From contig JAHHIJ010000025.1 in assembly GCA_019358985.1 (NCBI GenBank), positions 33,061 to 97,060 of the forward strand: 64,000 bases of DNA. Direction: 5' to 3'. The notes under the pieces were generated by a model that was not told the DNA's origin, did no database searches, and was given only the letters and a program-made list of their open reading frames with translations. Origin of the DNA: Tolypothrix brevis GSE-NOS-MK-07-07A (GTDB taxonomy: Bacteria > Cyanobacteriota > Cyanobacteriia > Cyanobacteriales > Nostocaceae). Position 1 is the stretch's first letter. Every line of letters begins with the position of its first letter. The translations under genes and the position numbers were made by a program. Shown piece by piece: positions 54,194 to 63,620 of the stretch.

Positions 54194-54839
54194 CCGCTTA
54201 TTTAAAGAACTCCTGACAACATTTTTCTGGGAGTTTATTGAGTTTTTCTTACCAGAGGTTGCTGTTTATTTAGAACGCGACTCAATCACTTTTATTGACA
54301 AAGAAGTATTTACTGACGTTACTGCTGGGGAAAGATACGAAACAGACTTACTAGTCAAAGCCAGATTCCAAGGGAAAGAGTCATTTTTTTTAGTTCATCT
54401 AGAACATCAAGCACAACATCAAGAAACCTTTCCTCAACGGATGTTTCGATACTTTTCGCGATTGTACGAAAAATATAACTTGCCAGTCTATCCAGAAGAA
54501 GAAAATCTGTTAAAAGCTGAAATTGCTACTATGGAGCCAACGCAACAGGAAGTTATTATGGAAATTGTTACCAGTTGGATGGAAGAAGGACTACAACAAG
54601 GAAGAGAACAAGGAATACAACAAGGTATACACCAAGGAATACAGCAAGGAGAGTTAGCAATCATTCAGCGCTTACTAATACGGCGAATTGGTGGGGTAAC
54701 TCCTCAACTACAAGAGCGCTTGCGGCTGTTATCCCTGACTCAATTGGAGGATTTGGCTGAGGCACTGCTAGATTTTTCTACTGAGGAAGATTTATTGAGT
54801 TGGTTACAACAAATTTCGGATGGTACGGTGTTTCAATAA
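54180..54839 (+). CDS. Rpn-family putative nuclease/transposase (DUF4351 type), internally shortened
   Basis: The 219-residue protein begins [20 protein letters not shown] and keeps the PD-(D/E)xK-like core ([40 protein letters not shown]) and the C-terminal DUF4351 helix bundle. Tandem [12 protein letters not shown] repeats lie in the middle. After YNLPVYP, where relatives usually continue for about 90 residues, it jumps to [20 protein letters not shown]. Total length is about two thirds of usual, so an in-frame deletion is likely. The active-site half remains. It overlaps lipB by 14 bases. Confidence 0.82.
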   Translation: MIDHDRLFKELLTTFFWEFIEFFLPEVAVYLERDSITFIDKEVFTDVTAGERYETDLLVKARFQGKESFFLVHLEHQAQHQETFPQRMFRYFSRLYEKYNLPVYPEEENLLKAEIATMEPTQQEVIMEIVTSWMEEGLQQGREQGIQQGIHQGIQQGELAIIQRLLIRRIGGVTPQLQERLRLLSLTQLEDLAEALLDFSTEEDLLSWLQQISDGTVFQ

Positions 54840-54992
54840 AAGATTTGCGGAAACTGTACAACGATCGCATTCTATAGTATTCTTGTACTATTGTTCATCT
54901 GGTTTACATGCTCTACTGCGATCGCTTGATGGGTGCACAGGCGATCGCTTTTATTCAAGGATTTGTATTGCAAGCTTTCTGAAAACCGCTAT

Positions 54993-55673
54993 ATGACTCT
55001 CATCCTCACCAATGATGACGGAATCGACGCTCCCGGAATTAAATCGCTGCTCAAAGCTGTCAATGGTCAAGATATAATTATCGCTGCACCCAAAGACCAT
55101 CAATCGGGTTGCGGACATCAAGTAACTACAACTCGTCCCATTGGGTTACAACGACGTTCTGACCGCGAATATGCGATCGCTGGCACTCCCGCCGATTGTA
55201 TCAGAATAGCAATATCACAAATTTGCCCAAATGTCAAGTTTATTTTATCGGGAATCAACGCTGGTGGAAACTTGGGAGTTGATGCGTATATTTCCGGAAC
55301 TGTAGCTGCTGTCAGGGAAGCTGCCATGCATGGTATTCCCGGAATCGCAATTTCTCACTATCGTAAAGGCAAGCTGAATGTAGATTGGGATGTAGCGGCA
55401 AGATGGACACAAGGCATTTTAGCTGACTTACTTCAGCGTCCTTTAGAGCCTGGGAGTTTTTGGAATGTCAATTTACCACATTTAGTGCCGGGAGAACCAG
55501 ATCCAGAAGTGGTATTTTGCCAACCTTGTACCAAACCGTTACCGATTAATTACCGAATTGACGGCGTAGATTTTTATTATACAGGGGAATATAGCAAACG
55601 CGATCGCACTCCAGGCAGCGATGTCGATGTATGTTTTTCCGGCAAAATTGCTGTCACTCAGTTAAAAGTTTAA
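54993..55673 (+). CDS. surE: 5'/3'-nucleotidase SurE
   Basis: About 226 residues from MTLILTNDDGIDAPGIKSLL, with the metal-binding Asp-Asp in TNDDG. It also has KDHQSGCGHQVTTTRPI, AGTPADCIRI, and FILSGINAGGNLGVDAYISGTVAAVREA. It is a survival-linked phosphatase releasing nucleosides from nucleoside monophosphates. The longer frame from 54933 has no support. Complete; SurE is often single-gene in cyanobacteria. Confidence 0.94.
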   Translation: MTLILTNDDGIDAPGIKSLLKAVNGQDIIIAAPKDHQSGCGHQVTTTRPIGLQRRSDREYAIAGTPADCIRIAISQICPNVKFILSGINAGGNLGVDAYISGTVAAVREAAMHGIPGIAISHYRKGKLNVDWDVAARWTQGILADLLQRPLEPGSFWNVNLPHLVPGEPDPEVVFCQPCTKPLPINYRIDGVDFYYTGEYSKRDRTPGSDVDVCFSGKIAVTQLKV

Positions 55674-55736
55674 CTTTTTGGGTGTAAGTCGCACTCATCT
55701 AACGGGGAAAATCAAGTCCCAAAGAAAAATTAAATA

Positions 55737-55820
55737 TACAGCAGAAAGACGTAGCAATGCTACGTCTCTACAAGGAGAGGGGTTTTATATATGTACTTAA
55801 TTTACCTGAAATCTGCTGTA
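55737..55820. mobile_element. TACAGCAGA-ended short MITE
   Basis: TACAGCAGA (55737-55745) and TCTGCTGTA (55812-55820) are perfect 9-bp inverted ends around a GACGTAGCAATGCTACGTC palindrome. The right part (TTACCTGAAATCTGCTGTA) is the same repeat end that encodes the start of the membrane-protein gene at 28242. Confidence 0.8.
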
Positions 55821-55851
55821 AGCAAGTAGTTTAACTGAAAAATCTTCACCT

Positions 55852-56154
55852 TTATCCTTCAGGTGCGCCTTGAATCAATGTCATCAAGCGGTCTAGAGTA
55901 TATGTCAGATGGTTTAGCCTTTGCAGTGTATCATCCTGGGATTCAGCAAGGGTCTGCACTGCATCACATAATGCCAAAATTTGATAACCCTGTTGCTGTA
56001 CCTGCTTTCCTTGTTCTTCTACTTGCACGCTGATAGTATCTACTCTTTCAGCCAGACGTTCAATAGTTTCTGTGGTCGCAAGTACTGCTTCTCCGATTTG
56101 CTCAACAATGGATTCTAGACGATTTATTTTAACTTCGACCCCTGCTGATACCAT
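55852..56154 (-). CDS. Coiled-coil hypothetical protein
   Basis: About 100 residues from MVSAGVEVKINRLESIVEQI (ATG 56154; longer frame to 56232 has lower quality). It is almost entirely heptad-repeat helix: IERLAERVDTISVQVEEQGK, QQQGYQILALCDAVQTLAES, LQRLNHLTYTLDRLMTLIQG. Function unknown; similar Glu/Gln-rich coiled coils are common in cyanobacteria. No partner gene is adjacent. Confidence 0.6.
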   Translation of the reverse strand: MVSAGVEVKINRLESIVEQIGEAVLATTETIERLAERVDTISVQVEEQGKQVQQQGYQILALCDAVQTLAESQDDTLQRLNHLTYTLDRLMTLIQGAPEG

Positions 56155-56674
56155 GTCTCTAACACCCCAAGCTTGAGAGAGCATAAAAGTAATGTCACTA
56201 CTAATGTTTGAATAAGTTAATACAGATAGCACAATGCATTCGCTGCTATTGTCATAGTATTTGCGATTTTATTCCTCGGTGCTTTTGCTGAATATATAAA
56301 GGTATTGCTCTTGAGTTGTGATTTAACTTACGTTTTCATTTTGCAAACAGCGCCATCCGGCACATTACCTAGTAAAATCTATCCTTAAGTCAATACCGTT
56401 GGTGTTAAACCCGATTGGACGAGTGTAGAGATGGGAAATACCAAGTCTCTACATGCCGAAATCAATACCAAAAATCCTTAACTGAACCGTATTGCACTAT
56501 AAGTAAGATTTAATTAACTTTACATTAAGTTTATCAAATTATGGTGATCTCAATCTTATTGATGAAGATTCAGTGAAACTACTAGGGAGGTGGATTTTAA
56601 TTTCCGGAAGCTAAGTATATAGTCGGGTTAAGTCTACGCGATTTTACTTTTTTAGCTAAATATTCGGCTTGGCA
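56155..56674. other. Intergenic leader of the sugar transferase gene
   Basis: About 520 bp. It holds a decayed GTAGAGATGGGAAATACC / AAGTCTCTAC palindrome (56425-56451). No gene. The 3' part is AT-rich and probably contains the promoter of the sugar transferase, but no clear boxes. Confidence 0.45.
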
Positions 56675-57352
56675 ATGTACCAAACACCATTAGAAACCGT
56701 TTTACAGGGTGCAACTTTACCAGTTTGGGAATTAAAACTAATCCCTCACCCATCAGTCCAGTGTAAACTTAAACGTTGTTTAGATATTTTGGGAAGCTTG
56801 ATCGGACTTTTGATTTTAGCTGCTGCCTTTGTGCCGATAGCACTGGCAATTAAAATCGATAGTACTGGTCCAATTTTCTTCGCTCAAGAACGTCATGGAC
56901 TACAAGGACGTTCATTTCGTATGCGTAAATTCCGAACAATGGTTGTTGATGCGGAGAAATTAAAATCGTTAGTGGATAACGAAGCGAATGGACTTTTGTT
57001 TAAAAATAAAAATGACTTCCGTGTAACAAAAGTGGGACGCTTTTTAAGAAGTACTAGTTTGGATGAACTTCCCCAATTTTGGAATGTGCTAGTAGGGGAA
57101 ATGAGTTTAGTGGGAACCCGTCCCCCTACTGCTGATGAAGTCGCTTACTACAATCAACGTCACTGGCAACGTTTAAATGTTAAACCAGGTATGACTGGTG
57201 AATGGCAAGTTAACGGTCGTTCAAGTGTGAAAAATTTTGAGCAAGTAGTCGATTTAGACTTACGTTATCAAGAAAATTGGCATCCGCTATATGACTTGCA
57301 GTTGATTTGGAAAACCATCTACGTCATATTTGCAAAAGTAGGAGCTTTCTAG
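56675..57352 (+). CDS. Undecaprenyl-phosphate sugar phosphotransferase
   Basis: About 225 residues from MYQTPLETVLQGATLPVW (ATG 56675; TTG 56669 is also possible). One membrane helix (LGSLIGLLILAAAFVPIALA) precedes the cytoplasmic PglC/WbaP-like domain: QERHGLQGRSFRMRKFRTMV, TSLDELPQFWNVLVGEMSLV, GTRPP and VNGRSSVKNFEQVVDLD. It starts polysaccharide synthesis by loading a sugar phosphate onto undecaprenyl phosphate. It lacks the N-terminal multi-helix region of WcaJ. Possible partner of the exopolysaccharide genes, though 8 kb away. Confidence 0.9.
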   Translation: MYQTPLETVLQGATLPVWELKLIPHPSVQCKLKRCLDILGSLIGLLILAAAFVPIALAIKIDSTGPIFFAQERHGLQGRSFRMRKFRTMVVDAEKLKSLVDNEANGLLFKNKNDFRVTKVGRFLRSTSLDELPQFWNVLVGEMSLVGTRPPTADEVAYYNQRHWQRLNVKPGMTGEWQVNGRSSVKNFEQVVDLDLRYQENWHPLYDLQLIWKTIYVIFAKVGAF

Positions 57353-57410
57353 AAACTTAGCTATTAAGGGTAATTGCTAATAGGGCATTGCATAAGCGTG
57401 GGATGAATCG

Positions 57411-57440
57411 TAAAGACGTTCCGCCGGAACGTCTTTACAA
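57411..57440. repeat. GTAAAGACGTTCC palindrome
   Basis: A hairpin with arms GTAAAGACGTTCC and GGAACGTCTTTAC around a GCC loop, between convergent genes, where it may act as terminator. Confidence 0.8.
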
Positions 57441-57538
57441 TATGTTAAATTTTTCACGTATAATGCAAAATCATCCCAAAAATATGCAACGTCGCTAACA
57501 AGTATTAAAAAAAATAGTATTTAGCAATTATCGTTTGC

Positions 57539-58195
57539 TTATATTATGGAGTAACCAAGAAAAACGATGCCCATTGCCCAAAAAGCGAAGCCGCAAGTAT
57601 TGCGAATATTCTGAAGCTTTTCCATGCTAATTATATTACCAATTTCTCTGGCACTCATGGCAACAACATATTGAATCAAGGTTAAACCCAGCATATAAGC
57701 AATTTGTGAACTGATTGGTGTCTCCAAAATTGCTTGACCATAAGTGTAACCGTGAAATAAACCAGCTGTAGCAGTCAGCAGCACCACTACCATTAGATTT
57801 GGTTGATTGCCCATCGCTAGCATAATCGCAAAAACAATTGTGAAAAAGGCGATCGCTGTTTCCGCTCCTGGTATATTTAGATAGAGTAAATGATTGATTA
57901 TTCCTAAGAGCGTTGCGAACACAAAGGCTACTGGTACTAAAGCACCACGCACAACTACACCAGAGAGTAAGCCAATAGCAACCACAGTAACCAAATGATG
58001 CAAGCCTAGTACAGGATGTGTTAACCCCCCCAGAAAGCCATCAAACCAGTTTAAAATAGCTGGAGGTTGTGAAAGCGTAAATGAACTCACCAGGCTAATT
58101 ACAAGTAGAGATGCGATCGCGTAAACATGGCGATATAATAACTTAGATCCAGCAAACTTCTCGGAAACACGATTTGATAACTCAGTTTGAAACAT
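57539..58195 (-). CDS. HupE/UreJ-like membrane protein with altered metal motif
   Basis: The 218-residue protein has six or seven helices. It matches cyanobacterial HupE-like transporters: GFLGGLTHPVLGLHHLVTVV and LFHGYTYGQAI. In nickel/cobalt transporters of this family the first motif is HPxxGxDH; here the Asp is replaced by His (HPVLGLHH). The second motif has Tyr where others carry His, but that is usual in the cyanobacterial branch. Function as nickel or cobalt transporter is therefore uncertain. No hydrogenase, urease or B12 riboswitch is nearby. Complete. Confidence 0.8.
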   Translation of the reverse strand: MFQTELSNRVSEKFAGSKLLYRHVYAIASLLVISLVSSFTLSQPPAILNWFDGFLGGLTHPVLGLHHLVTVVAIGLLSGVVVRGALVPVAFVFATLLGIINHLLYLNIPGAETAIAFFTIVFAIMLAMGNQPNLMVVVLLTATAGLFHGYTYGQAILETPISSQIAYMLGLTLIQYVVAMSAREIGNIISMEKLQNIRNTCGFAFWAMGIVFLGYSII

Positions 58196-58274
58196 AGTTT
58201 ATGCCAAATAGTTTTTTGAGCTTATTTATACTGCCCAAATCTCAAAAAAAACTAACGCATGTTTTCATCTTTAC

Positions 58275-58309
58275 AGATACCCGAATTTCTCGCTCGAAGT
58301 CGGGTATCT
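58275..58309. terminator. Hairpin downstream of the Uma2 gene
   Basis: AGATACCCGA (58275-58284) pairs with TCGGGTATCT (58300-58309), a perfect 10-bp stem with a 15-nt loop, just past the stop of the Uma2 gene at 58314. It lacks a clear T-run, so a processing site is also possible. Confidence 0.55.
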
Positions 58310-58313
58310 TCTG

Positions 58314-59021
58314 CTAAAGTGCATCTGGATCAATATTCAACTCTCTAAGTTTAGCGGCTAATTTTTGCGCTCTTTCCTCAGCTTGCTGTTTAGCTTTTTC
58401 TGCTGCTTGTCGTGCAGCAGCTTGTTCTTCATAAGTTAGCAGTGTTTTGCCTGTTGCGGCATCGTAAAAGCGCATATCCCCAGATTTAACTCGTAACTCT
58501 AACCCTAAAACTTCACTGTTTAGAGACACAGTACCATCTTCTAAGCTATTACTAGCAATGGGGAAATAATTGCCTTCAACTAAGCGTAAACCCTGAAGTT
58601 GAGGAGTAAGATAATCACCTGTAGGGTCATATTGGAAATATTCACGCACTCCTAAAAAAGCGTAGATTCCTTTCTTTGCGCCTTGGTCTTTACTGCGGGT
58701 TGCTTTTGATGTAATTTCTAAAACAAAATCAGGACTTTTATTGTTTTCTTCCCAAGTTTTGTAAGAACGACGTTGGTGATTTTCAACTCCAAAAACTACA
58801 AAGACATCTGGGGCAACAACCGCTTCTGGATTACCTTGTTCGTAGTAAATAAATAGATTTCCGGAAACATATACATTAGGAAGGTTTTGAAAGTAAACCT
58901 CCAGGACCTCCGTTCCATAACGTAAATAAAAACGCGCTTGGTCACTTTCAGCCATTGGTTTACCGTCCTCATCCGGGTATTCAATTGGGGTAACGGGGAT
59001 ATACTCTATAGAGACTGTCAT
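58314..59021 (-). CDS. Uma2-family (DUF820) putative endonuclease
   Basis: The 235-residue full-length member has MAESDQARFYLRYGTEVLEV, VVAPDVFVVFGV with the first catalytic Asp, SPDFVLEITSKATRSKDQG (Glu-x-Thr/Ser-Lys PD-(D/E)xK core) and YFQYDPTGDYLTP. It ends in a coiled coil rich in Ala, Glu and Lys (AARQAAEKAKQQAEERAQKL). Uma2 proteins are numerous in cyanobacteria and their biological role is unknown. The catalytic residues are intact, unlike the truncated Uma2 copies at 27370, 36464 and 40191. Confidence 0.92.
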   Translation of the reverse strand: MTVSIEYIPVTPIEYPDEDGKPMAESDQARFYLRYGTEVLEVYFQNLPNVYVSGNLFIYYEQGNPEAVVAPDVFVVFGVENHQRRSYKTWEENNKSPDFVLEITSKATRSKDQGAKKGIYAFLGVREYFQYDPTGDYLTPQLQGLRLVEGNYFPIASNSLEDGTVSLNSEVLGLELRVKSGDMRFYDAATGKTLLTYEEQAAARQAAEKAKQQAEERAQKLAAKLRELNIDPDAL

Positions 59022-59107
59022 TGCTAATCCCTCAACTCAACTAGGATTAAGTTAAATGTAACAGTTCAGATTAAACTGACCAACAGACATCGAGCGCTAT
59101 GCTTATT

Positions 59108-59257
59108 ATGGGTTGCCCGAAACCCTTGTAGAGACGTGACCACGGAACGTCTTTACGTCTTTTCTTAATAGACATCTCCAGAAATTAATTATGCGTTGCC
59201 CGAAACCCTTGTAGAGACGTAGCACAGAATAGTCTTTACCTCTTTTCCAACAGATGT
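59108..59257. repeat. Two adjacent main-family elements
   Basis: The first has GGTTGCCCGAAACCCTTGTA and a GTAGAGACGTGACC / GGAACGTCTTTAC hairpin (mismatched). The second starts AGACATCTCCAGAAATTAAT (59171), with GCGTTGCCCGAAACCCTTG, a broken hairpin and the end CAGATGTCTAATG. They lie between the Uma2 and ABC genes. Confidence 0.75.
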
Positions 59258-61009
59258 CTAATGTAATAATTCCTCTACTTGATGCTGACTCCATAAAGTT
59301 CTGTAAAGCCCCGGTTGCTGTACAAGTTCTAAATGATTACCTGTCTGGACAATTCTACCTTTATCCATCACAAGAATGCGATCGGCAACAGCAGCGGCGG
59401 ATAATTGATGAGTGATAAAAAGAACAGTCTTCCGTTGCGTACCACCAGAGAGATTTTTTAAGATTTGTGTAGCTGTTTGATTATCAACGCTGGAGAGGGC
59501 ATCATCCAAAACTAACACTGGGGCATCAACTAACATTGCTCTAGCTAAAGCTGTGCGTTGTCGCTGACCGCCAGAAAGAGTAATACCACGTTCACCAACC
59601 AAAGTCTCGTATTGTTGCGGAAAATTAATAATTTCTGGGTGAATTTGTGCTAAATGAGCGACTGATTCTACATCTTGTTGTTCGCTCAGAGGATCGCCGT
59701 AGCGGATATTATTTTTGATGGTGGTACTAAATAGAAAGCTCTCTTGAGGAACGTAAGCGATCGCATTTCTTAAATCTGCCAACTCTATTTGGGTGATGTC
59801 TTTACCATCTAAAAATAACTGCCCTGATTCAATATCCAACAAATGTGGTAAAGCATTCGCCAAAGTTGATTTACCCGAACCGATGGCGCCGACAATTGAC
59901 ACAGTTTCCCCAGCCGTAATAGTAAAGTTAACTTTATCTAAAGCTGGGGTGGTAGCACCCGGATAAGTAAAACTGAGGTTTCTTGCGGACAATTCCCCTT
60001 TAATTCCGTCTAAAGGTAGATGTATAGCAGCGCTTGTGTCTTCAATTTTTGGTGTCACAGAAAGAATCGCTTGAATGCGATCGATACTAACTTCACCGCG
60101 TTGATAAGCAGTAATTGTAAATCCTAACAAAGCGGTGGGGAAAACCAGACGCTCTACATAAATTAATAGTGCCAGAAAATCCCCCACACCGAGGCTTCCC
60201 GAAGCTATTCGGCTTGCCCCCAACCAGAGAATAATTAGTGAACTGAGACTAGCGAGTCCGCCAATTAGGGGGAATAATCGATTTCGGGTGTTCGCTAATT
60301 TCAGGTTAGCGTCAAATAAATTCTTATTTTTTTCACTGAAAGCGCGACGCTCATTTTCTTCTTGAGCGTAGATTTTAATTAGAGCCATACCGCTGATGTC
60401 TTCTTGGATGAGATCGCTGATGTCGGAAAGTTTTTCTTGAACTGCTGCTTGTTGGTTGCGTAAGCGATCGCTAAACATATGCACCAACACAAACATTAAA
60501 GGATAAACTGCCAGAGAAGCTAATGTCAAATCCACACTCAAAGACAACATCACCGGCAGCGTCAAAGCGTAGGCAAACAGAGTATTTGCCAAACTTAATA
60601 CAGCAAAACCCAACAACCTGCGGATATTATCTACATCACTAGTGGCTCTACTAATCAAATCACCAGCGGTATTCGTCGCAAAATAAGCCGGCTCTAGTTT
60701 CAGTAGGTGTTCAAAAATCTGTTGTTTTAAATCAAATTCTACGTGGCGCCCCACCCCAAACAGCCAAATGCGGGAAGCCATACGCATTAACCACATCGCT
60801 GTACTCAGAAAGAAGATTGGTACTGCATAAATTAGTACTTGGTTCAAACTGAAGCTGGCTGAGAGTTTGTCAACTGCCGAACGAATTAATAAGGGGATAT
60901 AAACCCCCAAACCGTTGACAATCAACAAAGCAATAATGCCTAAAGTCGCTTCCCGCCAATGGGGACGCATGTAAGCACCAAGTTTAGCAAGTCGTCGTGA
61001 TTGTGCCAT
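59258..61009 (-). CDS. ABC exporter (MsbA/MdlB type, fused TM and ATPase)
   Basis: The 583-residue half-transporter has a six-helix exporter domain (residues 10-320, YMRPHWREATLGIIALLIVN and the cytoplasmic loop QEDISGMALIKIYAQEENER). The ATPase domain has Walker A VGAIGSGKSTLANALP, signature ITLSGGQRQRTALARA, Walker B VLVLDDALSSVD and the switch His in ITHQLS. It would work as a homodimer. Substrate unknown: lipid, drug or glycolipid. It is not adjacent to a partner. Complete. Confidence 0.9.
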   Translation of the reverse strand: MAQSRRLAKLGAYMRPHWREATLGIIALLIVNGLGVYIPLLIRSAVDKLSASFSLNQVLIYAVPIFFLSTAMWLMRMASRIWLFGVGRHVEFDLKQQIFEHLLKLEPAYFATNTAGDLISRATSDVDNIRRLLGFAVLSLANTLFAYALTLPVMLSLSVDLTLASLAVYPLMFVLVHMFSDRLRNQQAAVQEKLSDISDLIQEDISGMALIKIYAQEENERRAFSEKNKNLFDANLKLANTRNRLFPLIGGLASLSSLIILWLGASRIASGSLGVGDFLALLIYVERLVFPTALLGFTITAYQRGEVSIDRIQAILSVTPKIEDTSAAIHLPLDGIKGELSARNLSFTYPGATTPALDKVNFTITAGETVSIVGAIGSGKSTLANALPHLLDIESGQLFLDGKDITQIELADLRNAIAYVPQESFLFSTTIKNNIRYGDPLSEQQDVESVAHLAQIHPEIINFPQQYETLVGERGITLSGGQRQRTALARAMLVDAPVLVLDDALSSVDNQTATQILKNLSGGTQRKTVLFITHQLSAAAVADRILVMDKGRIVQTGNHLELVQQPGLYRTLWSQHQVEELLH

Positions 61010-61212
61010 TTAAAAGGATAACGTTGAAAATCCTTGAACATGTGGCACGTCATAATGACACATCTGTAGTGACATACTCCTACAAGTCATTCAAGGATAA
61101 AGTATAAAAAAAGGATGAGATGTATGAAGTATATTCTTTCTTTTTTCATCCTTTAGATTTCATCCTTTATCCTTTTATTGTACATGAGTGTCTTTTACCT
61201 GGCAGCACGCTG

Positions 61213-61899
61213 CTATCTACCACGCAAGAAGAAGTAAGCCTGGTTGAGATAACTTTCCCAAACTCGCGTTGTTAGTGATAGTGTTTCTGCATTGGGTACA
61301 AAGTCTTCCAGTCGCAATCCTCGTCTAGTAATATCCCCAGGATTTTGCAACAGGTAGGGTGGAACTGCTATGGTTGCCACAGTTGTATCCACAGCAGGTA
61401 TAATGCGCGAGCCGACGACATCAGAAATAGTTCCACTCTCTGATGATTGCCCCAATGCTACTAGTGTCCCAGATGTTGACGCGAGGCGGTAATTTTGGAA
61501 TTGACTGGCAATGGAAGGTTCACCCACCATTGCTGCTACAGGCGATCTCACTAAGAAATAGGCAACAGCTGGTGTACTTGCCAACAGTAAAATCGTTAAT
61601 GCCCAGCCAAGCAAGTATCCGCCTGGTTTGCCTACTCCTCCATCCTTAATTCTTTGAGCCGCAAACATCATCATCAACATTGATGCTCCCAGAGGCTTGA
61701 GGGGAAATGACACCACTCTCCACAACGAAGCTACTGCCGGTTCATTAGGGTTAATAAACGACAGCGCCAGGACGAGCAAGAAAATAACTACGACCAATCG
61801 TCCGGCAAAACTTCCTGAGGGATAAAATTTCTGGAACAAAGAATAGACGATTGTGCCAACAAGCAGCCACAGGAGTACCCGGCTTAATAGTAGAAACAT
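61213..61899 (-). CDS. Conserved membrane protein, function unknown
   Basis: The 228-residue protein has three or four N-terminal helices (FLLLSRVLLWLLVGTIVYSL, RLVVVIFLLVLALSFI, LLGWALTILLLASTPAVAYF) and a soluble tail: RLASTSGTLVALGQSSESG, PPYLLQNPGDITRRGLRLED and FVPNAETLSLTTRVWESYLN. The opening and the closing segment remind me of cyanobacterial YdcF/DUF218 proteins, which have a longer central domain. If so, the core is missing here. That is memory-based and unproven. Confidence 0.6.
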   Translation of the reverse strand: MFLLLSRVLLWLLVGTIVYSLFQKFYPSGSFAGRLVVVIFLLVLALSFINPNEPAVASLWRVVSFPLKPLGASMLMMMFAAQRIKDGGVGKPGGYLLGWALTILLLASTPAVAYFLVRSPVAAMVGEPSIASQFQNYRLASTSGTLVALGQSSESGTISDVVGSRIIPAVDTTVATIAVPPYLLQNPGDITRRGLRLEDFVPNAETLSLTTRVWESYLNQAYFFLRGR

Positions 61900-62425
61900 A
61901 CATTTACTCTCAAATCTTCGCTTTGCAGTGAGCGCTAGTTTGGTGAGTCTACCACTGCGTGACAGTTAACTGTCATGCAGGTTAGTAGGCAAGAACCCCT
62001 AAGGGTCAGCCTAGAGGTTTTGTGCCGTTGATTGATTTTATTGTCAAATTGTAAACACATTGTTACCTGACTAGAAATACATCACAACGCCACTCCCGAA
62101 AAAACGGGGGTGACTCCCCTCACACAAAGACTACCGTCGTAGTGATTTTAGAGCAATTTTGTGATATTGCACCCAGTATTTATAATTTTTCTGGTCAAAT
62201 AAGTATATTTGCGTAACATTTTTGCGATTGAGAAGGATAAAGTTAAGACTCCACGGAAGTTGTGAAGGATTTTAGGTAGGATGATTTACTTAATTTTGCC
62301 TTCACAAATAAACCTGGAGGTAAGCAAGCAGCGATGAAGGATAAAGAAGTTCATCGTTCATACTTTCTTTAAATAGTCATGTGCCATGACTAATTTAAAT
62401 TGATTAAGTGGTTGTGAAATTAAAC
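61900..62425. other. Long leader of galE
   Basis: About 525 bp. CACTCCCG (62091-62098) pairs with CGGGGGTG (62105-62112) around AAAAAA, but the downstream GACTCCCC could compete for the G-run. A GGAGG at 62316 precedes a 12-codon frame at 62334 (MKDKEVHRSYFL), too short to credit. No gene is supported. Confidence 0.45.
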
Positions 62426-63433
62426 ATGGAAACTATGTCACCAGAAAAACCTTCGATTTTGGTTACGGGAGGAGCTGGATATATTGGCTCTCATACGGTG
62501 CTTGCTTTATTGCAGGCGGGATATGAAGTGATAATACTCGATAATCTGGTGTATGGACATCGTGATTTGGTAGAAAAGGTTTTACAGGTAGAACTGATCG
62601 AGGGAGACACAGGCGATCGCTCTTTGTTAGATAATTTATTCTCTACCCGCAATATTGCCGCAGTTATGCACTTTTCCGCTTACGCCTATGTGGGAGAATC
62701 GGTTACTGACCCGGCAAAATACTACCGCAATAATGTTGTCGGCACTTTGACGCTGTTAGAAGCTATGCTGGCAGCTTCTATTAAGAAATTTGTCTTTTCT
62801 TCCACTTGTGCCACTTATGGTGTACCGGAAATAGTCCCAATTACCGAAGACCATCCCCAAAATCCAATTAATCCCTACGGTGCTACTAAGCTGATGGTAG
62901 AACGGATTCTTTCTGACTTTCATACAGCTTACGATTTTAAATCAGTACGTTTCCGCTACTTTAACGCGGCAGGTGCCGATCCTCACGGTCGCTTGGGTGA
63001 AGATCACAACCCAGAAACTCATTTAATTCCTTTGGTGCTACAGACAGCTTTAGGTAAACGCGAATTTATCTCTATTTTTGGTACCGATTATCCCACGCCT
63101 GATGGTACTTGTGTTCGCGATTATATTCATGTTAACGATTTAGCAGACGCTCACGTTTTGGGGTTGAAATATCTCTTAGACGGTGGTGAAAGTGAAGTTT
63201 TCAATTTAGGCAATGGTAATGGCTTCTCAGTTAGAGAAGTTATTGAAACAGCAAAGCTTGTTACAGGACGTGAAATTCCAGTCATTGAATGCGATCGCCG
63301 TCCTGGTGATCCCCCATCGCTCATCGGTAGTGCTGACAAAGCCAGAAAAATATTAAACTGGCAACCTCAATATTCATCTTTGAAAGATATTCTTGTTCAT
63401 TCCTGGCAGTGGCATCAACAAAGGCATAAATAG
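62426..63433 (+). CDS. galE: UDP-glucose 4-epimerase
   Basis: About 335 residues from METMSPEKPSILVTGGAGYI (ATG 62426; GTG at 62408 and ATG 62435 are alternatives). NAD motif TGGAGYIGSH, Ser/Thr in FVFSSTCATYG and the catalytic Tyr-x3-Lys in NPYGATKLMVE are present, with RYFNAAGADPHGRLGE and the HLIPLVLQTA block. It interconverts UDP-glucose and UDP-galactose for polysaccharide synthesis. Complete. It lies downstream of a long leader. Confidence 0.93.
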   Translation: METMSPEKPSILVTGGAGYIGSHTVLALLQAGYEVIILDNLVYGHRDLVEKVLQVELIEGDTGDRSLLDNLFSTRNIAAVMHFSAYAYVGESVTDPAKYYRNNVVGTLTLLEAMLAASIKKFVFSSTCATYGVPEIVPITEDHPQNPINPYGATKLMVERILSDFHTAYDFKSVRFRYFNAAGADPHGRLGEDHNPETHLIPLVLQTALGKREFISIFGTDYPTPDGTCVRDYIHVNDLADAHVLGLKYLLDGGESEVFNLGNGNGFSVREVIETAKLVTGREIPVIECDRRPGDPPSLIGSADKARKILNWQPQYSSLKDILVHSWQWHQQRHK

Positions 63434-63620
63434 GGCATTGGGGGAGGAGTAATTCCTCCCCACTTTCTTACAGTTTCCAGCCCTCTTCTATGACTCTGGA
63501 GAAAGAATAATAATTATGAAGCCCTGACGACTGGAAGTCGCACGCCACATGCTTCAAGTCGGCAGAGCCGCCCAACGCAGTGGCTTGGCTACACAAACAA
63601 AGTCCGGATGGTGCGCGGAC

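Noticed and set aside
62334..62372. 12-codon leader peptide before galE
   Set aside because: It has a GGAGG upstream but the spacing is long and the peptide shows no regulatory codon pattern or adjacent attenuator.
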